DNA of 14,749 nt, taken from Spirochaetales bacterium. GTDB lineage: Bacteria > Spirochaetota > Spirochaetia > Sphaerochaetales > Sphaerochaetaceae. The stretch spans positions 1 through 14,749 of the forward strand of contig JALFRH010000016.1 of NCBI GenBank assembly GCA_022785155.1, read 5' to 3'. Position 1 is the first letter of the stretch. Every line of letters begins with the position of its first letter. The position numbers were made by a program, and so were the translations under genes. Shown here one piece after another: positions 7,525-13,245 of the stretch. The notes beneath the pieces were generated by a model. That model did no database searches and was not told where the DNA came from. It saw nothing but the letters and a program-made list of their open reading frames with translations.

Positions 7525-8762
7525 CCAAAGCTAGTTTGATTGTAATAGGCTCAGAACTTACCAGAGGTATTATACAAGACAAGCATACTATCCTTGTTTC
7601 CCATGAGTTATCAAAGATGGGAATACATTTCTCCGAGTCCGTCGTCATTCCTGACGATGGAACCATAAGGGAAGTAATCGGGGCCCTGTTGAGGAACAAT
7701 AATATCGTTCTCCTTACAGGAGGTTTGGGGCCTACAACCGATGATATGACCAGATCAGCCATTGCAGAAGCCGCTGGAGTGGAACTTGTAAGGGACGAAG
7801 GGGCTTGGAACCATTTGTTGGAGACTCTGAAAGACAGAGCCTATGGAGCCAATGAAAAGCAGGCTTATATTCCGAAGGGTTTTAATCTCATTCCAAATCC
7901 CAACGGTACCGCTCCAGGATTTTGGGGTGAAGTAAAGGGAACCTTGGTGGTCTCCATGCCTGGGCCTCCTAGAGAAATGGAGCCTATGTTCCGCTCTTCC
8001 GTCCTTCCTCTTTTAAGAAAAAACCTTGGAATCAAGGAAGAAGAGAGGGATGAGTATTCAACCTTCCTTATTTCCGAGGCGAAACTGGAAGAGTTGACTA
8101 AGGAGGCAGATCCTTCTTTGGATTGGGGGACAAGATTCCAGGACTATAGGATTTCACTCTACGTCTCTGGTGGAGACGAAGAAGAAAGACAGAGAGCCAT
8201 TGGCAAACTGAGAGCTTTGACAGGAAAGAAAAGGGTGGTTGATGGAGACAAGACAGCTTTGGGAATTCTTGTCGAGGATTTAAAGAAACGAGGTGAGACC
8301 ATTTCCTGTGCAGAGAGCTGTACCGGAGGTCTTGCAGCTTCCAATCTTACATCACTGCCGGGTTCTTCCCTTTACATGATGGGTTCCGTGACTTCTTATT
8401 TCCTCTCTGTCAAAGAAAGGGTATTGGGAGTAAAGAAAGATACTCTGGATAGATATGGGGCTGTGTCTGAAGAGTGTGCCTTGGAAATGGCTGAGGGAGT
8501 GAGAAATCTCATCTCTTCAGATTGGGCCTTCTCCATTACAGGGGTTGCAGGTCCGGATAAAAGTGAAGAAAAGGAAGTAGGGACGGTTTGTCTTGGCTTC
8601 AGTGGAAAAGACAGAAAGCCAGTTTCTGTGACCATCAGATTTTTCTCCTATGGAAGAGAGAGTATCAGAAGACGCAGCACTGCAGCTTCTTTTATATTGA
8701 TGAAGGCCTATATGGACGGAGAGGATATAAGAGAGATAGTTGAGGGTTGGAAAGTATTCTGA
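7521..8762 (+). CDS. cinA: CinA-family protein (MoaB-like domain plus PncC-like deamidase domain)
   Basis: Two-domain protein of 413 residues. The N-terminal part resembles molybdopterin-binding MoaB/MogA domains (GSELTRGIIQD; GGLGPTTDDMTR at 67-78; NPNGTAPGFW at 126-135; MPGPPREMEPM). In characterised CinA it acts on ADP-ribose-type substrates. The C-terminal domain (about 245-395) resembles PncC nicotinamide-mononucleotide deamidase: SCAESCTGG (Ser266), Lys298 and Tyr293, GVAGPD at 341-346. Two motifs differ from the E. coli PncC pattern as I remember it: Tyr-Ser-Asn is Tyr-Phe-Leu here, and GPDGGSEE is shortened to GPDKSEE. Activity of this half is therefore likely but not certain. The start overlaps the lnt stop, and AAGGAG lies 10 bp upstream. 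A strong terminator follows. Confidence 0.93.
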   Translation: MTKASLIVIGSELTRGIIQDKHTILVSHELSKMGIHFSESVVIPDDGTIREVIGALLRNNNIVLLTGGLGPTTDDMTRSAIAEAAGVELVRDEGAWNHLLETLKDRAYGANEKQAYIPKGFNLIPNPNGTAPGFWGEVKGTLVVSMPGPPREMEPMFRSSVLPLLRKNLGIKEEERDEYSTFLISEAKLEELTKEADPSLDWGTRFQDYRISLYVSGGDEEERQRAIGKLRALTGKKRVVDGDKTALGILVEDLKKRGETISCAESCTGGLAASNLTSLPGSSLYMMGSVTSYFLSVKERVLGVKKDTLDRYGAVSEECALEMAEGVRNLISSDWAFSITGVAGPDKSEEKEVGTVCLGFSGKDRKPVSVTIRFFSYGRESIRRRSTAASFILMKAYMDGEDIREIVEGWKVF

Positions 8763-8779
8763 TTATCGTTTTGTGACAT

Positions 8780-8816
8780 AAAAAAGGCTTGGAACGCGAA
8801 TCTCCAAGCCTTTTTT
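8780..8816. terminator. bidirectional intrinsic terminator between cinA and the ABC permease gene
   Basis: A perfect 14-bp stem (8780-8793 with 8803-8816; arms AAAAAAGGCTTGGA and TCCAAGCCTTTTTT) encloses a nine-base loop. The A run and the T run give both strands a U tract. It lies 17 bp after the cinA stop and 9 bp beyond the permease stop, so it serves both convergent operons. Confidence 0.92.
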
Positions 8817-8825
8817 ATTGTTCCG

Positions 8826-9539
8826 TCAGCTGATTGATGTGCTCTTCATCTGGCTTATAGGAAGCATATATATGATGAATGAAATTGCTACCATGGCTAC
8901 TCCGAATACAAGAGCCATAACGGCTTCTCCGTCAAATATTTCAGGGCGGAGGATAATCTTTATTTCATCTCCAAGTCTTAATGTTTCCGTCACCATATTT
9001 GTTGCCCTTGCGTAGAGCCATAGCATAAAGGAAAGGAATATGATGACCACTGCGACACTCAATGGAGGGCGGCATGTTGTAGAGAGGGCGGAGGATACAC
9101 AGCCTACCCCGAACATCAATGCGCAGGAAAAAGTAATGTATAGGGAACTAAGGAAGATACTGGAGATGGAAAGTGTTCCTGTAAAGAGGCCTGAGATTAT
9201 TCCAATAAAGGCCAAGAAGATGAAAGAGGCTATGAGGGTGATACCTTCAACCATCATTGTTCTCAAGAAGGCTCTTTCTCTTGTCAGCCCCATGAACATG
9301 TATAGACGCATGTACTGGATGACCATGGCTCCAAGAACTATATGAGTAATGGCTTCAGCGACAGATACGGACTCGAAGGCGCCTGCGTAAACACTAAAGA
9401 CAGGGAGATTTATGCTTATGCTTTTTCCCAAAACAAACATTACAATAGGAATGAAGACCATTACTACCAATGCTGCAACTCCACCTGCACAGAGCACACT
9501 GGAAACAAAATCCTTTATTACGACTCTATCTTTTTTCAT
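8826..9539 (-). CDS. ABC transporter membrane subunit, six predicted helices
   Basis: A 237-residue hydrophobic protein with probable membrane helices at about 18-38, 60-82, 97-119, 126-150, 159-178 and 205-227. This is the usual layout of a small ABC-2-type permease. I do not recognise a substrate-specific motif. Its start overlaps the stop of the ATPase gene by one base (TAATG), and AGGACGG just upstream can serve as the ribosome binding site, so the pair is made together. With the GntR-type regulator in front, the arrangement matches small repressor-ATPase-permease cassettes (YtrAB-like). In Firmicutes these respond to cell-envelope stress or peptide antibiotics. The real substrate, and whether it exports, is unknown. 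The 3' end reaches the shared terminator. Confidence 0.8.
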   Translation of the reverse strand: MKKDRVVIKDFVSSVLCAGGVAALVVMVFIPIVMFVLGKSISINLPVFSVYAGAFESVSVAEAITHIVLGAMVIQYMRLYMFMGLTRERAFLRTMMVEGITLIASFIFLAFIGIISGLFTGTLSISSIFLSSLYITFSCALMFGVGCVSSALSTTCRPPLSVAVVIIFLSFMLWLYARATNMVTETLRLGDEIKIILRPEIFDGEAVMALVFGVAMVAISFIIYMLPISQMKSTSIS

Positions 9540-10375
9540 TATTCACCGTCCTTTGTCATCTCGACAAAATATCTTTGGAGATCAACGTTTTCCACTGTTA
9601 TTCCTTCTCCCCTTACTTCTCCTTCCACCATTACCTTTGCCTGTCCCAGTATGGAAGAACGTGACAGCACCTTAAGGCCTTCAATTGCCTTTTCAACTCT
9701 TTCTCTTTCTCCAGAGACCATCTTTATAGAAGAGAGAAGGGTATCTTTGTCTCCCTCTTTAAGGAGTTTTCCCTGGTCTATGATTATGACCTGGTCAATA
9801 AGAGGAGATATTTCTTCAATGAGGTGAGTGGCCACTACAAAACATCTGTCGGGAGAGAAGGCTGCCATCAGTTCCTCATAAAAGAGCTCCCTGTGGTTTG
9901 CATCCAGCCCCAAAATAGGTTCATCGAAGAAGACATATTCCCTGTTTGAAGCCAAGCCCAGGATATCTTTGAAGATTGTCCTATATCCTGTAGAGAGCTT
10001 CTCCCACTTTCTGTTTACATCAAGCTTGAACTTTCTGGAAAGCATCAAAGCCTTTTCTTCGGAGCCTACGCCCATATCATCCATCATTTTGAAGACGTTT
10101 TTCAGCTTGGTGGAGGAAGGAAGCATGTTCTCGTCTCCCACCATTGTGATTCTCTCAAAGTCCTTCGGGCTCTTTCTGATTTCATTGCCGTCCATCATGA
10201 TGGAGCCTCCATCCTGATAGAGTCTGTTTCCAATACACTTTATAAGTGTTGATTTGCCTGCGCCGTTTCTTCCAAGCAAGCCGATTATATGTCCTTTTTT
10301 GAAGGAACAGGTTACTCCATCCAATGCTCTGGTGGAGCGGAATGATTTCACTATGTCGTTTACTTCTATGCTCAT
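9539..10375 (-). CDS. ABC transporter ATP-binding protein (YtrB/BcrA-like)
   Basis: Cytoplasmic ATPase of 278 residues. Walker A GRNGAGKS is at 35-42, Walker B YVFFDEP at 147-153 and switch His184 (ATHLIEE). The signature is LSTGYR (127-132) instead of LSGGQ, and the Q-loop region reads MVGDENMLP with no glutamine. Both variants occur in the drug- and bacteriocin-type ABC group that pairs with small permeases. The last 60 residues or so form an accessory domain. GGAGG precedes the ATG. The start overlaps the repressor stop by four bases (ATGA) and the stop overlaps the permease start. Role in export or envelope defence is inferred only from the cassette. Confidence 0.92.
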   Translation of the reverse strand: MSIEVNDIVKSFRSTRALDGVTCSFKKGHIIGLLGRNGAGKSTLIKCIGNRLYQDGGSIMMDGNEIRKSPKDFERITMVGDENMLPSSTKLKNVFKMMDDMGVGSEEKALMLSRKFKLDVNRKWEKLSTGYRTIFKDILGLASNREYVFFDEPILGLDANHRELFYEELMAAFSPDRCFVVATHLIEEISPLIDQVIIIDQGKLLKEGDKDTLLSSIKMVSGERERVEKAIEGLKVLSRSSILGQAKVMVEGEVRGEGITVENVDLQRYFVEMTKDGE

Positions 10376-10737
10376 TTTTCTTCCTCCATTATCAAGAGTG
10401 CAATTTCTTTTCTATCCATACCCAGTCTCTTTGCTTCCTCCAATAGAGGAGAAAGGTACTTGTCCTTGAACTCTGTCTTTCTTCTTTCTCTTATTCTTTC
10501 TTTTGCTCCGTTCTTTACAAACATCCCGATTCCTCTTTTCTTTTCAATAAGATCCATATCCAGTAAGAGATTCATAGCCTTCAATACTGTGGCAGGATTT
10601 ATATGGAGTGCGACGCTTAATTCCGTAGTCGAGGGAATCGCCGTCCCTTCTTCATATGTTCCAAGAAATATGTCATCCTCCAAGGCCTTTGCCAATTGCT
10701 GGAATATTGGACTATCGTCTTTAAATGTGTAGTTCAT
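10372..10737 (-). CDS. GntR-family transcriptional regulator, YtrA subfamily
   Basis: A 121-residue DNA-binding protein. The N-terminal winged helix-turn-helix has the phrases PIFQQLAKALEDDI, GTAIPSTTELSVAL and recognition helix INPATVLKAMNLL (46-58). The wing follows as KKRGIGMFV. The short helical tail of about 45 residues, too small for a ligand-binding FadR or HutC domain, is typical of the YtrA subfamily, where it serves for dimerisation. The ATG has AAGGAG 8 bp upstream. It is the first gene of the operon, and its stop overlaps the ATPase start. The dyad between its promoter and start suggests that it represses its own operon. Confidence 0.92.
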   Translation of the reverse strand: MNYTFKDDSPIFQQLAKALEDDIFLGTYEEGTAIPSTTELSVALHINPATVLKAMNLLLDMDLIEKKRGIGMFVKNGAKERIRERRKTEFKDKYLSPLLEEAKRLGMDRKEIALLIMEEEK

Positions 10738-10749
10738 CTTTCTCCTTAT

Positions 10750-10773
10750 TTAGTTAGTTACTTGACTAATTAA
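10750..10773. promoter_or_regulatory. candidate operator dyad for the GntR repressor
   Basis: TTAGT (10754-10758) and ACTAA (10765-10769) form an inverted repeat around six bases. TTA/TAA outer arms (10750-10752, 10771-10773) extend it with one mismatch. It covers the expected transcription start just downstream of the -10 box, the usual place for a YtrA-type autorepressor. Binding is inferred, not shown. Confidence 0.5.
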
Positions 10774-10776
10774 CCA

Positions 10777-10804
10777 ATTATCATAAAGGGATAGTATATG
10801 TCAA
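10777..10804 (-). promoter_or_regulatory. promoter of the GntR-ABC operon
   Basis: On the minus strand a perfect TTGACA (10799-10804) is followed after 16 bp by GATAAT (10777-10782). The start of transcription should fall near 10770, about 33 bases before the repressor ATG. The inverted repeat TCAACA-TAAT-TGTTGA (10801-10816) overlaps the -35 box. Confidence 0.75.
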
Positions 10805-11057
10805 CATAATTGTTGAAAAATAATGAAACTTATGATTTAGGTTTTCTTTGTTTGGAAATATTTAGTTACTACTCAGTCACATACAAATTAAGTTAATCTG
10901 GCCTCCATTGAAAAACATTAGTCATCTAGGCTTAGGGTGTTTATATGTATTTAATTCCTTAAAATATAATGAATTATTGCTAAATATCCATGCGATTTCT
11001 CTTGTATAAACTTATGATATACTAATTCTTGATATTAAAAGGAATTAGGTGTCATAT

Positions 11058-11671
11058 ATGGGCTTTACAGAGAAGATTAAGGAGCTGATCGCAAGGGGTG
11101 CCAGCATTGATGGGATTGCGTCGTCCTTCGACCTCGATGTGAGTGTTCTGCCTCCGGAATGGATCCTGTTCTTTTCAAATGCCATGATGCTCACCTGTTC
11201 CATGATGGCCCAGCTCGAATCCTTCAATGCCAAGATGGAGGGGATGAACGAGAAGGTCGATGCACTTACATCTGCAATAGGGGGCCTTCAGGATTAATTG
11301 AGGGAAAGGAGTTCCAGGAACTCGTCCAACTCCAGCCTGCCGCCTTCCAGTGACGGCTATTCGAAGCCCAATAGGGACACAAGCCTCAGAGGAAAAAGCG
11401 GAAGAAAACCGGGGGCGCAGAAAGGATACCAGGGTAATGGACTCGCTCTCAAATGCGAAGTTTAGTATTTGAGAGCGAGAGGTCTCTTCGTCCATCCAAG
11501 ATAAGGCAAGCTGTCTCAAATTACTTCAGGAAGCTGGATGGACTGAAAAGATTTGCATCCATCTAAATAGTATTGGATACAGCGAATAAGAACAAAATAG
11601 ACCATGACATAATCATCAGAGCAGTCTTATATGGTACTGCTGATTCTCTATTGCCTTCTGTTTTGGGTTAA
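11058..11671 (+). pseudogene. IS66-family transposase (tnpC) remnant, N and C parts fused by deletion
   Basis: The frame from ATG 11058 (GTG 11049 is an alternative) reads KIKELI at its start, ends in GLQD and meets TAA at 11295-11297. In the same frame it then continues as LRERSSRNSSNSSLPPSSDG and GKSGRKPGAQKGYQG, the very typical IS66 N-terminal region. The TAA is thus a nonsense change within the gene (probably from CAA). This frame ends after LALKCEV at about 11462. From about 11471, in another frame, the C-terminal region appears: SERSLRPSKIRQAVSNYF, KLDGLKRFASI, a second TAA (11564-11566), then DTANKNKIDHDII and GTADSLLPSVLG with its stop at 11669-11671. The roughly 300 residues between them, including the catalytic core, are gone. 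No active product is possible. Confidence 0.8.
11442..11479. repeat. perfect 13-bp inverted repeat at the IS66 deletion junction
   Basis: Arms CTCGCTCTCAAAT (11442-11454) and ATTTGAGAGCGAG (11467-11479) are exact reverse complements around a 12-base loop. The left arm is in the N-terminal transposase remnant and the right arm borders the C-terminal remnant, so the repeat sits where the internal deletion joined. There is no T run, so it is not a standard terminator. Confidence 0.85.
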
Positions 11672-11672
11672 T

Positions 11673-11690
11673 ATGACTGAGTAGTTACCA
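11673..11690 (+). repeat. IS66 right-end repeat, copy 1
   Basis: The 18-base sequence ATGACTGAGTAGTTACCA, identical to the copy at 11836-11853. Its inner 15 bases are the right terminal repeat of the IS66 remnant and are inverted relative to 10865-10879 (one mismatch). Confidence 0.8.
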
Positions 11691-11835
11691 CACAAAAGAG
11701 GTTTTGATCAATCGGGAAATGAAAAATAATGTATTTATTTTCTGATCTAGTAAGGAATTATAGAAAATGGTGGCATTTAGCAAGCATTCTTCCGAGAAAA
11801 CATAGATTTCTGAAAAGTTTCATGTTATACGAGGC

Positions 11836-11853
11836 ATGACTGAGTAGTTACCA
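11836..11853 (+). repeat. solo IS66 right-end repeat, copy 2
   Basis: Exact second copy of the 18-base end sequence seen at 11673-11690, in the same orientation and 163 bp further on. No transposase sequence lies between the two. It may be the scar of another insertion or of a tandem rearrangement. Confidence 0.75.
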
Positions 11854-11936
11854 TTTTTTTTCATTTATTTACTTTGGGCGCAAGTAAATACTTGTTTATT
11901 TTATAAAAATAATTGCCTACTCTGGAATATTATTTC

Positions 11937-11960
11937 TTGACAGATTAGGGGGGGTATTAA
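11937..11960 (+). promoter_or_regulatory. lipoprotein promoter with a G7 tract in the spacer
   Basis: A perfect TTGACA (11937-11942) and a TATTAA -10 candidate (11955-11960) are only 12 bp apart, and the last 7 bp of that spacer are all G (11948-11954). The spacing is too short for strong activity as written. Slippage in the G run would change it. The start codon is 36 bp beyond the -10 candidate. Confidence 0.4.
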
Positions 11961-11996
11961 CCTCTGAGTAAATAATTCAAATTTCTTGGGGGAAAA

Positions 11997-12935
11997 ATGA
12001 AAAAAATTGCTATTGTTTTGTTGGCAGCACTGATGCTGCTTACAATCTCTTGTGAGGAACAACCACAGCACGAACACAAGTTCTTAGAAGAATGGAAGAA
12101 TAATGAAACCCAGCATTGGCATGAATGTGAGTGTAAAGAGAAATCTGAAGTTGCCGATCATGAATTCGAGACAATTACAGTGGAATCTACTTGTACAAAG
12201 AAAGGTTCTGAGACTGTAAAGTGTAAAGTATGTGGATATGTAGTATCTTCTACTCCGATTCCTTGTGTTCCGCATACTTGGGGTGAATGGGAGCTGGATT
12301 CAGAGGCAAAACTAAAAACACGTGTTTGTACGATCTGCGAAACATCAGAGACTAGTGAAACAAAAAGTTTAACAACTGACGTATTGGATGCTGCTATAGC
12401 TTATGATAATTTAATAGGAAATGTGTCAGGAGAAGACATGTATGCTGTCATGTCGATAAATGAAGAAGCCAGAATTCCATACCCTGACGGTCGTTCATAC
12501 GATGTTAGAAATATAAAATCATATATATCTGGTGAATGGTCATTTGAAGTAAAATCGGCAGATGAAAAAACTTATCATCTTTATTCATTTATAATGGGTG
12601 GCATGAGTGAAATAACGGATGTCGTTATCGATGATGTTAAACAAGAAGAAGGCTACAATGCAGAAGATGATCCTTGTATTTATGCTTTCCGTGTTTACTT
12701 GTCTACACATAAACCACAAAATACTTATGTTAAATTTGAAAATGTTTCAGTAGAGAATGGAAACGAAACATATTCCATGAGTTTTGAATCCGAGTATGAT
12801 TCTACAAAACACTTTGAAACAAGATATATGAAGATCACAGACAATACAGGAGAAGTAAAACTTGAATACTCATTAAAGCTTGTTGGTCCTAAAGGTGGAG
12901 CTGATCCAATCTCTGAGCTAGACAATATGAAGTGA
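11997..12935 (+). CDS. putative lipoprotein with Cys/His-rich N-terminal region
   Basis: A 312-residue secreted protein. Residues 1-18 are a lipoprotein signal peptide with lipobox LTISC, so Cys19 should be diacylated and then acylated by Lnt. After it comes a region of about 100 residues rich in Cys and His: HEH at 25-27, HWHECEC at 40-46, C66, KCKVCG at 75-80, C90, H93 and CTIC at 111-114. This recalls the short CxxC/His repeats of surface proteins from gut bacteria and may bind a metal. The remaining part (about 125-312) is hydrophilic and I do not recognise a fold. A strong GGGGG at 11988-11992 lies 4 bp before the ATG. It stands alone between two broken mobile elements, and its codon use is more A+T-rich than that of the opp or lnt genes, which suggests acquired or fast-evolving DNA. 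Confidence 0.85.
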   Translation: MKKIAIVLLAALMLLTISCEEQPQHEHKFLEEWKNNETQHWHECECKEKSEVADHEFETITVESTCTKKGSETVKCKVCGYVVSSTPIPCVPHTWGEWELDSEAKLKTRVCTICETSETSETKSLTTDVLDAAIAYDNLIGNVSGEDMYAVMSINEEARIPYPDGRSYDVRNIKSYISGEWSFEVKSADEKTYHLYSFIMGGMSEITDVVIDDVKQEEGYNAEDDPCIYAFRVYLSTHKPQNTYVKFENVSVENGNETYSMSFESEYDSTKHFETRYMKITDNTGEVKLEYSLKLVGPKGGADPISELDNMK

Positions 12936-13037
12936 CCTCCCATAGGAAAATTGCAGATTCGTGAATTCTGCGAGATACTTGGGAAAGAATAAACACCAAG
13001 CATGAAGCATTAGCACATGCAATCAAGGAGATCACTC

Positions 13038-13223
13038 ATGAAAGACAGTGTAATTTATGTCGGGATAGATGTCCATAAGGACACCAACAGCGTATGCATG
13101 TATGACAGGCAGGACAATGCATTTTTTGCAGAGGCGAAGCTGGATGCCGGAACGGACATTATGGTCAGGTACCTGGAAAAGGCAGTGAAGGACTATGGAC
13201 TGTCGGGCGAGTTTCTTCTTGGT
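13038..13223 (+). pseudogene. IS110-family recombinase, N-terminal fragment
   Basis: From ATG 13038, with AAGGAG 7 bp upstream, the frame reads MKDSVIYVGIDVHKDTNSVC, the typical opening of IS110-family DEDD recombinases. The Asp in GIDVHKDT is the first catalytic acid. It runs through MVRYLEKAVKDYGLSGEFLLG and then loses similarity at about 13224, just before the place where the second acidic residue (GYEAG-type motif) is expected. Only about 62 of roughly 400 residues are left, so there is no RuvC-like core and no serine domain. The frame continues without similarity to 13295 by chance. At the break it abuts the 3' end of the ATPase gene on the other strand. The element is dead. Confidence 0.8.
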
Positions 13224-13245
13224 GTTAGGGTCCGCACTCCCTTTT

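Larger units (their letters stand above)
10865..11688 (+). mobile_element. IS66-type element, internally deleted remnant
   Basis: An 824-bp block whose left end GTTACTACTCAGTCA (10865-10879) and right end TGACTGAGTAGTTAC (11674-11688) are inverted copies with one mismatch. IS66 elements have termini beginning GTAA, as here on the right side. Inside are the N-terminal and C-terminal parts of an IS66 transposase, and the C-terminal stop lies directly beside the right repeat. Most of the transposase gene is missing. No tnpA or tnpB genes are present, as in the ISBst12-like subgroup. I see no clear 8-bp target duplication outside the ends, so the flanks may have been rearranged. Confidence 0.7.
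11689..11996. other. intergenic A+T-rich region between the IS66 remnant and the lipoprotein gene
   Basis: No coding frame or transposase fragment was recognised in these 308 bp. It contains a second IS end (11836-11853), a 9-bp hairpin (TATTTACTT at 11866-11874 with AAGTAAATA at 11882-11890, loop of seven) and the lipoprotein promoter near 11937-11960. Confidence 0.6.

Noticed and set aside
9342..9827. Plus-strand frames opposite the ABC permease and ATPase genes
   Set aside because: They are antisense shadows of clearly recognised minus-strand genes and show no family features.
11049..11297. Separate small gene of 82 codons
   Set aside because: The same frame continues past its TAA into an unmistakable IS66 transposase N-terminal region, so it is the broken start of that gene rather than an independent protein.
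11442..11479. Hairpin read as a transcription terminator
   Set aside because: There is no T run on either strand and it lies within transposase remnants.
12936..13037. Terminator for the lipoprotein gene
   Set aside because: Only a short imperfect stem (GCAGA/TCTGC) without a U tract is seen; it fits an IS110 end at least as well.
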